Source: Paenibacillus_AB sp036577625 (lineage in GTDB: Bacteria > Bacillota > Bacilli > Paenibacillales > NBRC-103111). Taken from it: 64,000 nucleotides of DNA. Below the pieces are notes generated by a model. That model did no database searches. It saw only the letters and a program-made list of their open reading frames with translations, and had not been told where the DNA came from. The stretch lies in contig NZ_JARBDC010000032.1 in the NCBI RefSeq assembly GCF_036577625.1, positions 1-64,000 on the forward strand, in the 5' to 3' direction. Shown here piece by piece: positions 1-6,523 of this stretch. A program made the translations under genes and the position numbers. The stretch's first letter is position 1. Each line of letters begins with the position of its first letter.

Positions 1-335
1 GCCGGAGCTGCGGGCGCCGGTGCAGCCGCGGGCTCGGCCGCCGCCGGGGCGTCGCCGCCGCCGCCGTGATGAATCGACTCCGGCGGAATTTCGCCGACGA
101 CGTCGATGACCGCGAGCGGATCGCCGACGTGCGACACGGTGCCTTCGGCGACTTTCAGCTCGACGATTTTGCCGGTTACCGGGGACGGCACCTCGACGAC
201 CGCCTTGTCGTTTTGCACGTCCATAATGATTTGATCTTCTTTTATGTCATCGCCGGGCTTGACGTGCCATTTCACGATTTCGCCTTCGTGAAGACCTTCG
301 CCGAGCTCCGGAAGTCTGAATTGCCAGATCGCCAT
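1..335 (-). CDS. pdhC: Pyruvate dehydrogenase E2 (dihydrolipoamide acetyltransferase), N-terminal part
   Basis: Only the first 111 codons lie in the window; the gene runs off the left edge. The translation begins MAIWQFRLPELGEGLHEGEI and holds a complete biotinyl/lipoyl domain of about 80 residues, with the lipoyl-lysine in a QNDKAVVEV turn (family norm: ETDKA or QNDKA). After residue 85 it enters a Gly/Ala/Pro linker, as between the lipoyl and subunit-binding domains of E2. An AGGAGG ribosome-binding site lies 8 bases before the ATG. It follows the two E1 genes on the same strand, so it is the E2 core of the pyruvate dehydrogenase complex. A branched-chain or acetoin E2 is possible but less likely given these partners. 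Confidence 0.93.
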   Translation of the reverse strand, partial: MAIWQFRLPELGEGLHEGEIVKWHVKPGDDIKEDQIIMDVQNDKAVVEVPSPVTGKIVELKVAEGTVSHVGDPLAVIDVVGEIPPESIHHGGGGDAPAAAEPAAAPAPAAP

Positions 336-637
336 AATGATGCCTCCTGTCGGATCGCCCGCGCGCATGCCGTTCGCGGCCTCCTGGGCCCGAAATCGAA
401 ATGCCGGGGCAATGGTTCGAAGCGATAACGGGCTGTTTCCGCTATGACCGGAATTCCCCTCTATTGTCCATCAGTTGCGAAACTTTATTCCGCTATCGGC
501 CGATTTTCGCGCCGGCAGGCGGCGACGTCGCGCAATTAGCGGAAACCCGGTTCCATGAACAAATGGATAAACGGTTCCGGGCAGGCCGATGACGGAATCG
601 GGTTCCGTGAATCGCGCCGCCGGAGCCGTAAACGATA
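336..637. repeat. 302-bp gap inside the pdh operon with inverted and repeated TTCCGCTA motifs
   Basis: E1beta and E2 genes normally almost touch, but here 302 bp separate them. No convincing gene is present. The stretch holds GTTTCCGCTA at 435-444, TTCCGCTATCGG near 488 and the inverted copy TAGCGGAAAC at 537-546, so the outer copies form a 10-bp perfect inverted repeat about 90 bp apart. The look is that of an interspersed extragenic element carried inside the transcript rather than a terminator, because no T-run follows either arm. Copy number in the genome cannot be judged from this window. Confidence 0.5.
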
Positions 638-1618
638 TCAGAAATTCAACACCTGGTTGATGCCGTCGATGACGCGGGCCGGCGTAGGCAGCCATTCGTC
701 TTCGATTTGCCCGAACGCGTAAACGGTGTCCGGCGCGGCCACGCGCAGCACCGGCGCTTCCAGGTGCAAAATCGCCTTTTCGTTCACCTGCGCGATCACT
801 TCGGCGGCGATGCCGGCCGTCTTCTGCGCTTCCTGAACGACGATGGCGCGGTTCGTCTTCTTGATCGACTCGACGATCGTCTCGATATCGAGCGGCATGA
901 GCGTCCGCAGGTCGATCACTTCGACCGAAACGCCCTGCGATTTCTCGATGTCTTCGGCCGCCTTCAGCGACGTATGGACCATCGCGCCGTACGTCAAAAT
1001 CGTAACGTCCTTCCCTTCGCGGACGACGTTCGCCTTGCCGATCGGCACCGTGTATTCGCCTTCCGGAACTTCGGCCCGGAATGCGCGGTACAGCTTCAAA
1101 TGCTCCATGAAAAAGACCGGATCGTTGTCGCGAATCGCCGAGATGAGCAGCCCTTTCGCGTCGTACGGGTTCGACGGAATGACGACCTTGATGCCCGGCG
1201 TTTGCACGAGCATGCCTTCGAGGCTGTCCGTGTGCAGCTCGGCCGCTTTGACGCCGCCGCCGAACGGCGTGCGGATGACCATCGGCGCGTTGTAACGGCC
1301 GCCGGAGCGCCAGCGCAGACGAGCGGCTTGCGCGACGATCGAGTCCATCACTTCGAAAATAAAGCCGATAAACTGCACTTCCATAATCGGACGGAAGCCT
1401 TGCGTGCACAAACCTACGGCCAAACCGCCGATACCGGATTCGGCGAGCGGCGTATCGAACACGCGATCTTCTCCGAATTCCTTCTGCAGCCCTTCGGTGG
1501 CGCGGAATACGCCCCCGACATGGCCGACGTCTTCCCCGAAAATCATGACGTTCGGATCGCGCTGAAGCTCCACCTTCATCGCATCGTTAATTGCTTGAAC
1601 CATCGTAAGCTGTGCCAT
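638..1618 (-). CDS. pdhB: Pyruvate dehydrogenase E1 component, beta subunit
   Basis: The 326-residue protein has the usual E1beta length and order: a pyrimidine-binding transketolase domain (residues about 5-180, with FGEDVGHVGGVFRATEGL near 27-44 and PLAESGIGGLAVGL near 57-70) and a C-terminal transketolase domain (about 195-315). With E1alpha it forms the heterotetramer that decarboxylates pyruvate and reductively acetylates the E2 lipoyl group. The gene begins 3 bp after the E1alpha stop codon, so the two are surely cotranscribed and probably translationally coupled. Acting on branched-chain 2-oxo acids is the main alternative; sequence alone favours pyruvate because the order E1alpha-E1beta-E2 and the sequences match the Bacillus pdhABC type. 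Confidence 0.95.
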   Translation of the reverse strand: MAQLTMVQAINDAMKVELQRDPNVMIFGEDVGHVGGVFRATEGLQKEFGEDRVFDTPLAESGIGGLAVGLCTQGFRPIMEVQFIGFIFEVMDSIVAQAARLRWRSGGRYNAPMVIRTPFGGGVKAAELHTDSLEGMLVQTPGIKVVIPSNPYDAKGLLISAIRDNDPVFFMEHLKLYRAFRAEVPEGEYTVPIGKANVVREGKDVTILTYGAMVHTSLKAAEDIEKSQGVSVEVIDLRTLMPLDIETIVESIKKTNRAIVVQEAQKTAGIAAEVIAQVNEKAILHLEAPVLRVAAPDTVYAFGQIEDEWLPTPARVIDGINQVLNF

Positions 1619-1621
1619 GAC

Positions 1622-2704
1622 TTACTTGCCCCCCTTGCCCGCGAACCATGCTTTTTGCTCTTCCAAATGCGCCGGAGTCGTTTCGAACATCGTGTCGATC
1701 AGGCCGGGAACGGTCATTTTCGCCGTTTCTTCGGCTTTTTTGATCTGCTCGTTCACGTGCTCCTTCGCTTCCTCGATCACTTTGTTTTCTTCCTCTTCGC
1801 TCCACAAGCCTTTGCCGGTCAAATAGGTGCGGAACCGGACGAGCGGATCGCGCAGCTCCCAATCGCCGGACTCTTCCTTCGTTCTGTATTTCGACGGATC
1901 GTCGCCCGACATCGAGTGCGGGCCGAACCGGTACGTGATCGCTTCGATCAGCGTCGGCAAACCTTCCAGCGCGTGAGCGCGCGCCTCGGATACCGCCTTG
2001 TACACCGCGAGGACGTCCATCCCGTCGACTTGCACGCCGCGAATGCCGGCTGCGACCGCTTTTTGCGCGATCGTTTCGGCCATCGTCTGCTTGGCGCGCG
2101 GCGTCGAAATGGCGTAGCCGTTATTTTGCACGAAAAAGACGCAGGGCAGCTTGAACGCGCCGGCGAAATTCATGCCTTCGTAAAAATCGCCCTGCGAGCT
2201 GCCGCCGTCGCCCGTGTAGGCGATCGCGATATTCGCTTTGCCGCGGCGCTTCAGACCCATCGCCACGCCCGGAGCTTGTACGATTTGCGCGCCGATGATG
2301 ATTTGCGGGAGCAGCACATTGACGCCCTCGGGAATTTGTCCGCCGTGCTGATGGCCGCGGGAATACAGGAACGCCTGATACAGCGGCAGTCCGTGCCAAA
2401 CGAGCTGCGGCATGTCGCGGTAGCCCGGGCAAACCCAATCTTCTTTGTCGAGCGCGAATTCGCTGCCGATCATGGAAGCTTCCTGACCGGATACCGGCGC
2501 GAAAAATCCGAGCCTTCCTTGACGGCTCAAACTGACGGCGCGCTGGTCCCACGTGCGGGTGAACACCATGCGGCGCATCAGTTCCTTCAGTTGATCGCCT
2601 TGCAAGTTCGGCAGAGCTTCGGGATTTACGATCTCGCCGCTCGGAGAAAGAACCGACAACGGCTTGATTTCGTCGATCCGAACTTCGGACAATGGCTTGC
2701 TCAT
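1622..2704 (-). CDS. pdhA: Pyruvate dehydrogenase E1 component, alpha subunit
   Basis: A 360-residue thiamine-diphosphate-dependent dehydrogenase alpha chain. The TPP/Mg motif runs from GDGGSSQGDF (about residue 165) to QNN (about 195), and the active-site loop YRFGPHSMSGDDPSKYR lies near 257-273. The open frame extends four codons further to a GTG, but that GTG sits inside the AGAGGTG ribosome-binding site; the ATG of MSKPLSEVR at 2704, nine bases after the site, is the real start. First gene of the pdh operon, with a clear sigma-A promoter upstream (2765-2793). It feeds acetyl-CoA from pyruvate into the TCA cycle; the E2 lipoyl domain encoded downstream is its partner. Confidence 0.95.
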   Translation of the reverse strand: MSKPLSEVRIDEIKPLSVLSPSGEIVNPEALPNLQGDQLKELMRRMVFTRTWDQRAVSLSRQGRLGFFAPVSGQEASMIGSEFALDKEDWVCPGYRDMPQLVWHGLPLYQAFLYSRGHQHGGQIPEGVNVLLPQIIIGAQIVQAPGVAMGLKRRGKANIAIAYTGDGGSSQGDFYEGMNFAGAFKLPCVFFVQNNGYAISTPRAKQTMAETIAQKAVAAGIRGVQVDGMDVLAVYKAVSEARAHALEGLPTLIEAITYRFGPHSMSGDDPSKYRTKEESGDWELRDPLVRFRTYLTGKGLWSEEEENKVIEEAKEHVNEQIKKAEETAKMTVPGLIDTMFETTPAHLEEQKAWFAGKGGK

Positions 2705-2764
2705 CGCTTTTTTCACCTCTACATGTTTTTGCCTATCTTGTTATACAGAGTAGCTAACTGTTAT

Positions 2765-2793
2765 AGTATAAGTCTCACTCTGTTTCATAACAA
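2765..2793 (-). promoter_or_regulatory. Sigma-A promoter of the pdh operon
   Basis: On the minus strand TTGTTA (2793-2788) and TATACT (2770-2765) are separated by 17 bp. It lies about 60 bp upstream of the pdhA start. A second possible -10 (TATAAT, complement of 2858-2863) lies further upstream with only a weak -35. The rest of the pdhA-esterase gap (to 3069) shows no gene. Confidence 0.7.
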
Positions 2794-3069
2794 CGACTGT
2801 TCCTCGGCTTAGCATCGCTTGCTTTGCGAGCAGCATCATATGTAACAGAGCACTTTCATTATATAGTACAGTTCAACAAAAATCTACACCGTACCGCAAA
2901 CTTTTTCGTTCCGGGCCGGCCCGGAACGGGCGCCGCGGGCTAGTAGCCGGCAAGCCGAAAAACGCCGCCGGAGACGGCCGCGCCCGCTTGCTTTTCTTTT
3001 TCTTCCCTATCGCTGTTATAATTATTTTACACGTATCGAAGCAAATTCAACCGGAGGCGAACCCGCTGC

Positions 3070-3798
3070 ATGGACGACACCCGCTATACGAAACGAACGA
3101 TCGTGAAGGAGGATGTTCCTTCCGCCGTATTGAACGAAACCCGGAATGTGAAAATATACCTTCCGCCCGGCTATAACGAGCTGCTTTCTTACCCGGTGCT
3201 GTACTGCCAGGACGGAGAAGATTTTTTTAATTTCGGCCGCACCGCCACGCACATGACGAAGCTTATATTGGACGAAGGGCTGGAGCCCGCCTTGATCGTC
3301 GGGGTCGACGTCGACAAGAAGCTGCGGAACGACGAATATTCGCCGGAAGGCTCGCGATTCCGTACATACTGCCGATTTTTCGCCGAGGAGCTCGTGCCGT
3401 ACGTCGAAGCGCGGTACCCCGCCAGAAAAGACGCGGCTTCGCGCGTCATCGCCGGCGATTCGCTCGGCGGAACCGTATCGCTGCATATCGCGCTCGATTA
3501 CCCGGAGCTGTTCCGGCGCGTGCTGTCGCTGTCCGGCGCTTTTTTCCCGAGCAGCCGGGAGCGCATCGCGGAGGAAGACGATTTGTCGTGGCTGCAGCTG
3601 TATATGCTCGTCGGGCTGCAGGAAACCGCCGTCGAAACGTCGCGCGGGACGTTCGATTTTTTGGAGGAAAACCGGCGGACGCGCGAGCTGCTGGAATCCC
3701 GCGATGCCGATCTCGTGTACGAGGAGAAAGACGGCAAGCATCTATGGGGCTTTTGGCAGAAGGAGCTGCCGGGCGCGCTCAAACTGTTTTTCGGCTAA
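3070..3798 (+). CDS. Putative esterase (esterase-D / enterochelin-esterase-like alpha/beta hydrolase)
   Basis: A 242-residue cytosolic alpha/beta hydrolase of the putative-esterase family (PF00756), similar in layout to Bacillus YjcH/BesA. The nucleophile elbow GDSLGG is at 129-134 (Ser131), the N-terminal strand motif VKIYLPPGY at 27-35, and a candidate catalytic His lies in KDGKHLWGFW near residue 225. No signal peptide. The ATG at 3070 follows an AACCGGAGGCGAACCCGCTGC stretch, so the ribosome-binding site is good. It stands alone between the divergent pdh promoter and the downstream lipoprotein gene. The substrate is unknown: the family includes ferric-siderophore esterases, but no siderophore genes are nearby, so that role is not supported. 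Confidence 0.8.
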   Translation: MDDTRYTKRTIVKEDVPSAVLNETRNVKIYLPPGYNELLSYPVLYCQDGEDFFNFGRTATHMTKLILDEGLEPALIVGVDVDKKLRNDEYSPEGSRFRTYCRFFAEELVPYVEARYPARKDAASRVIAGDSLGGTVSLHIALDYPELFRRVLSLSGAFFPSSRERIAEEDDLSWLQLYMLVGLQETAVETSRGTFDFLEENRRTRELLESRDADLVYEEKDGKHLWGFWQKELPGALKLFFG

Positions 3799-3803
3799 AA
3801 CGG

Positions 3804-3830
3804 CCGGGGCCGCTCCCGAAACGGCCCCGG
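3804..3830 (+). terminator. GC-rich hairpin after the esterase gene
   Basis: CCGGGGCCG (3804-3812) pairs with CGGCCCCGG (3822-3830), five bases after the stop codon. The tail is only TTCCCG, so termination efficiency is uncertain. Confidence 0.45.
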
Positions 3831-3934
3831 TTCCCGCCGCCCTTCGAAGTCGGGCGGCTGTAACTTTTCGCCGATACCGAACGTCTGTTATGTTATAAAA
3901 CGTTATCGTCATTGTCAGGAGGACTTATACCGAT

Positions 3935-4894
3935 ATGAAAACGATGAGGCATACGGCCGCCGCCGTCGCATTGGCCGGCAGCTTGTTTGCGCTTGCGGCA
4001 TGCGGGGGCGGCGGCGCGGCGCCGGCGGACGCGAAGCCGCCGGCCGATACCGGGACGGCGACAAGCCAACCGACGCCCGGCAATACAGCACCAGGCAATA
4101 CGGCGGGCGGCGGACAGACGGGCCAGCCGTCCGGCGACAAATCCGGAACGCAGGCTCCCCCTTCCGGCAATGCGGCCGGCACAGGGGACGCGGGCAAATC
4201 CGGACCGGGCGAAGCGAACGGCAAAACGGGCGGCGCGGCGGCACCCGGCGGAACGAAGGCGGGCGGCGGAACGAACGCGCCCGACGGCAAAACGGTGCAG
4301 GTCGTCGGCAAGCCGGCCGATATCGCCGTGCTGGTCAACAAAACGTACAAGCTGCCCGACAACTACAAGCCGGACGATTTGGTCGAGCCGGACATCCCGT
4401 TTATTTTCAAGGAAAAAAGCGAGAAGCGGCTTATGCGCAAAGAAGCGGCCGGCGCGCTTGAAAAGCTTGTAGCCGCCGCCAAAAAGGACGGCATCGCGCT
4501 CGCCGGCGTGTCCGGCTTCCGGTCGCAGGCGACGCAAAAATCGCTGTTCGACAATTACGTGAAGAAGGACGGCGAGGAAGCCGCGCGCATGTATAGCGCC
4601 GTTCCCGGGCACAGCGAGCATCAGACCGGTCTGGCGATGGACGTCTCGGGCACCGACGGCAAATGCGCCGCTTCCGACTGCTTCGCGGGCACGAAGGAAG
4701 CGAAATGGCTCGCCGAGCACGCCGACGAGCACGGGTTCATCGTCCGCTATCCGAAAGGGAAGGAATCGATCACCGGCTATCAGTACGAGCCATGGCATCT
4801 TCGCTACGTCGGCGCGAAAGCGGCCAAGGACATCGCGGACAAAGGACTGACGCTGGAGGAATACGTGCTGAACGCCGTACCGGTGTCGAAATAA
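3935..4894 (+). CDS. D-alanyl-D-alanine carboxypeptidase lipoprotein (VanY/LdcB-like, peptidase M15B)
   Basis: A 319-residue exported zinc peptidase. Residues 1-22 form a lipoprotein signal ending LFALAAC, with Cys23 the lipidation site. Residues 24-118 are a low-complexity Gly/Pro/Thr/Ala linker across the wall. The catalytic M15B domain follows: SGFRS at 193-197, HSEHQTGLAMD at 226-236 (His229 and Asp236 as zinc ligands) and EPWH at 285-288 (catalytic Glu285, third ligand His288). It trims the terminal D-Ala (or acts as an L,D-tetrapeptidase) on peptidoglycan stem peptides outside the membrane. An AGGAGG site precedes the ATG. It stands alone; no vanRS-like pair is nearby, so vancomycin resistance is not implied. 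A cysteine pair, CAASDC near 244-249, could form a disulfide. Confidence 0.9.
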   Translation: MKTMRHTAAAVALAGSLFALAACGGGGAAPADAKPPADTGTATSQPTPGNTAPGNTAGGGQTGQPSGDKSGTQAPPSGNAAGTGDAGKSGPGEANGKTGGAAAPGGTKAGGGTNAPDGKTVQVVGKPADIAVLVNKTYKLPDNYKPDDLVEPDIPFIFKEKSEKRLMRKEAAGALEKLVAAAKKDGIALAGVSGFRSQATQKSLFDNYVKKDGEEAARMYSAVPGHSEHQTGLAMDVSGTDGKCAASDCFAGTKEAKWLAEHADEHGFIVRYPKGKESITGYQYEPWHLRYVGAKAAKDIADKGLTLEEYVLNAVPVSK

Positions 4895-5022
4895 GAAATG
4901 CTTCCGTCGAAGCCTGTCGATGATGCGCATTCGTGTTCCGGCGGCAGCTTGTTCTTGGTACGGAAAGTCGCGTTCGCTTAATATTTTCAACGGACTTAGA
5001 TTTTCCGTAACGATAAAAATAC

Positions 5023-5064
5023 GCCGCCTCGTTCCCGGTTGTTTTCGGGCGGTGCGGCTTTTTT
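5023..5064 (+). terminator. Intrinsic terminator of the carboxypeptidase gene
   Basis: A GCCGC...GCGGC hairpin with additional G/C pairing inside is followed directly by six T residues (5059-5064). Confidence 0.65.
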
Positions 5065-5088
5065 CGTGCCGATTCGCGGGTAATCGCT

Positions 5089-6372
5089 TCACTTTCCGCT
5101 TTCGGCAATCATTTTGTTGATTTCTTCCTCCGCTTTGGCAAGCGCCGTATTGACGTCCATCTGGTTTTCGAGAAACTGGTTGAAATGATTTTGCAGGATG
5201 GCTTCCGCTTTCGAGCGGAATTGCGAGGAAACCGGGTACTGCACCGGCTTGCTTTTGAAAATGCTCGCCAGCCTTTTGCCGCTCAAGTAAGGAACGTCCG
5301 ATCCGAACGCCTTCTGAACGTCGGGATTGTTGACGGCCGGCATCCAGCCCTTTTTCGAGCTGATCATTTGAAATTCGTTCGACGTCACCATGTTGATCAC
5401 TTGCATCGCCTGATCTTTATATTTGCTCGACTTCGTGATCGCCATCGCCTGCACGCTCGCGTTGCCGTACGTATTCGGCCGCTCCGGATAGCTCGGGTAT
5501 TGGGCGATGTCCCAGTTCAAGCCTTCCGCCGTCGGCTTCTCCATTGCGCTCAGCATGTTCAGCTGAAGCTGCATGGCGAGCGTTTTGTCGTTCAGAAACG
5601 CATCCCCTTTTCGGTCGTTGCCCGGGATCGAATAAATCGCTTTCACCAGATTGAACACCTTTTTCCAATCCTCGGTATTGACGGACGCCTTCTCCTTGAT
5701 CGGATCCACGGCGGCCGCCGACAACGGCTGCGCGATCCAAAGGACGCCGTTCCCCGTATCCAGGCCGCGGTATTGAACGCCGCCTTCGTTTCTCGTCACC
5801 CGCTTCGCCAAATCCAATGTTTGATCCCAGTTCATTCCGTCCTGCGGGTAAGGGACGCCGAATTTATCGAACAAGTCTTTGTTGTAGTAGAGCGCATGGA
5901 AGTTCAGGCTGAACGGCAGCGCGTAAATTTCGTCCTTCAACGACGCGATGCGGATGTCGCGAATGATGCCTGCGTCGAACCGGTTCAAATCGACGTTATG
6001 CGTTTTCAGCAGCGGCGACATGTCGTAAAGCAAATCCCGGTCCCGGTACGACAGCAAATTGCCGTTGAACGTGAGAATGATGTCCGGCGTCTCTCCGGCG
6101 ACGATCAGCTCGTTCAGCGTCGTCCCTTTTACCGGCTGATAAATTTTCAGCGTTATATTCGGATGCTTCTGCTGCAATTGCTGCACGATCAGCTCCTGCA
6201 GCCGTTCGTGGACGCTTATGCCGTCGATCGCCGCCGTCAGCGTAACCGGCTCGCTGCTGATTGCGGGGACGCCATGTTTTTCGTCCGCGCCCGCCCCGCC
6301 GTCCGTTTTGCCGCATCCGGCCGCGACGGCCGCCATCATCGCCATCCCTATGAATAAAGCGCTTTTGTTCAT
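5089..6372 (-). CDS. Extracellular solute-binding lipoprotein (family 1, sugar ABC importer type)
   Basis: A 427-residue lipoprotein: signal MNKSALFIGMAMMAAVAAGC with Cys20 at the cleavage site, then a typical family-1 (MalE/UgpB fold) binding protein with the motifs NELIVAGETPDIILTF near 85-100 and LYYNKDLFDKFGVPYPQDG near 145-165. A TTG in frame 18 bp upstream lies inside the AAGGAGGG site, so the ATG at 6372 is the start. No permease or ATPase gene is adjacent, so it either uses permeases encoded elsewhere or signals ligand presence. It follows the 782-residue protein gene on the same strand and carries a CcpA-like site upstream, suggesting a carbohydrate ligand. The exact substrate is unknown. 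Confidence 0.88.
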   Translation of the reverse strand: MNKSALFIGMAMMAAVAAGCGKTDGGAGADEKHGVPAISSEPVTLTAAIDGISVHERLQELIVQQLQQKHPNITLKIYQPVKGTTLNELIVAGETPDIILTFNGNLLSYRDRDLLYDMSPLLKTHNVDLNRFDAGIIRDIRIASLKDEIYALPFSLNFHALYYNKDLFDKFGVPYPQDGMNWDQTLDLAKRVTRNEGGVQYRGLDTGNGVLWIAQPLSAAAVDPIKEKASVNTEDWKKVFNLVKAIYSIPGNDRKGDAFLNDKTLAMQLQLNMLSAMEKPTAEGLNWDIAQYPSYPERPNTYGNASVQAMAITKSSKYKDQAMQVINMVTSNEFQMISSKKGWMPAVNNPDVQKAFGSDVPYLSGKRLASIFKSKPVQYPVSSQFRSKAEAILQNHFNQFLENQMDVNTALAKAEEEINKMIAESGK

Positions 6373-6419
6373 GGTTGACCCTCCTTGCAAAATGGTTATC
6401 GAAGCCGGTGCAACCGGAT

Positions 6420-6433
6420 ATGAAGCGTTTTCA
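6420..6433 (-). promoter_or_regulatory. Candidate CcpA-binding cre site
   Basis: On the minus strand TGAAAACGCTTCAT matches the cre consensus TGWAARCGYTWNCW at 13 of 14 positions. It lies about 50 bp upstream of the solute-binding protein start codon, which would suit carbon catabolite repression. No convincing -35/-10 pair was found around it. Confidence 0.5.
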
Positions 6434-6474
6434 CGTTTATCTTTGGTTCGCGGATCCCGTCCGGCTATGTCGCC

Positions 6475-6509
6475 GGCCGCTTTCGATCCGAGTCGAAAGC
6501 GGCCTTTTT
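6475..6509 (+). terminator. Strong hairpin with T-tail only on the plus strand
   Basis: GGCCGCTTTCGA (6475-6486) pairs perfectly with TCGAAAGCGGCC (6493-6504) and is followed by TTTTT on the plus strand. Both flanking genes are on the minus strand, so the T-tail faces antisense transcription; in the sense direction the hairpin lacks a U-tract. Confidence 0.6.
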
Positions 6510-6523
6510 CCGTTTCCTTCCCC

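Noticed and set aside
707..2812. 701-codon open frame on the plus strand over the pdh genes
   Set aside because: It lies antisense to pdhA/pdhB, is Arg/His-rich and without domains; it is a by-product of high-GC coding on the other strand.
3935..4894. Vancomycin-resistance gene
   Set aside because: Only a VanY-like M15B peptidase is present; vanH/A/X and vanRS are absent, and such lipoproteins are housekeeping in this group.
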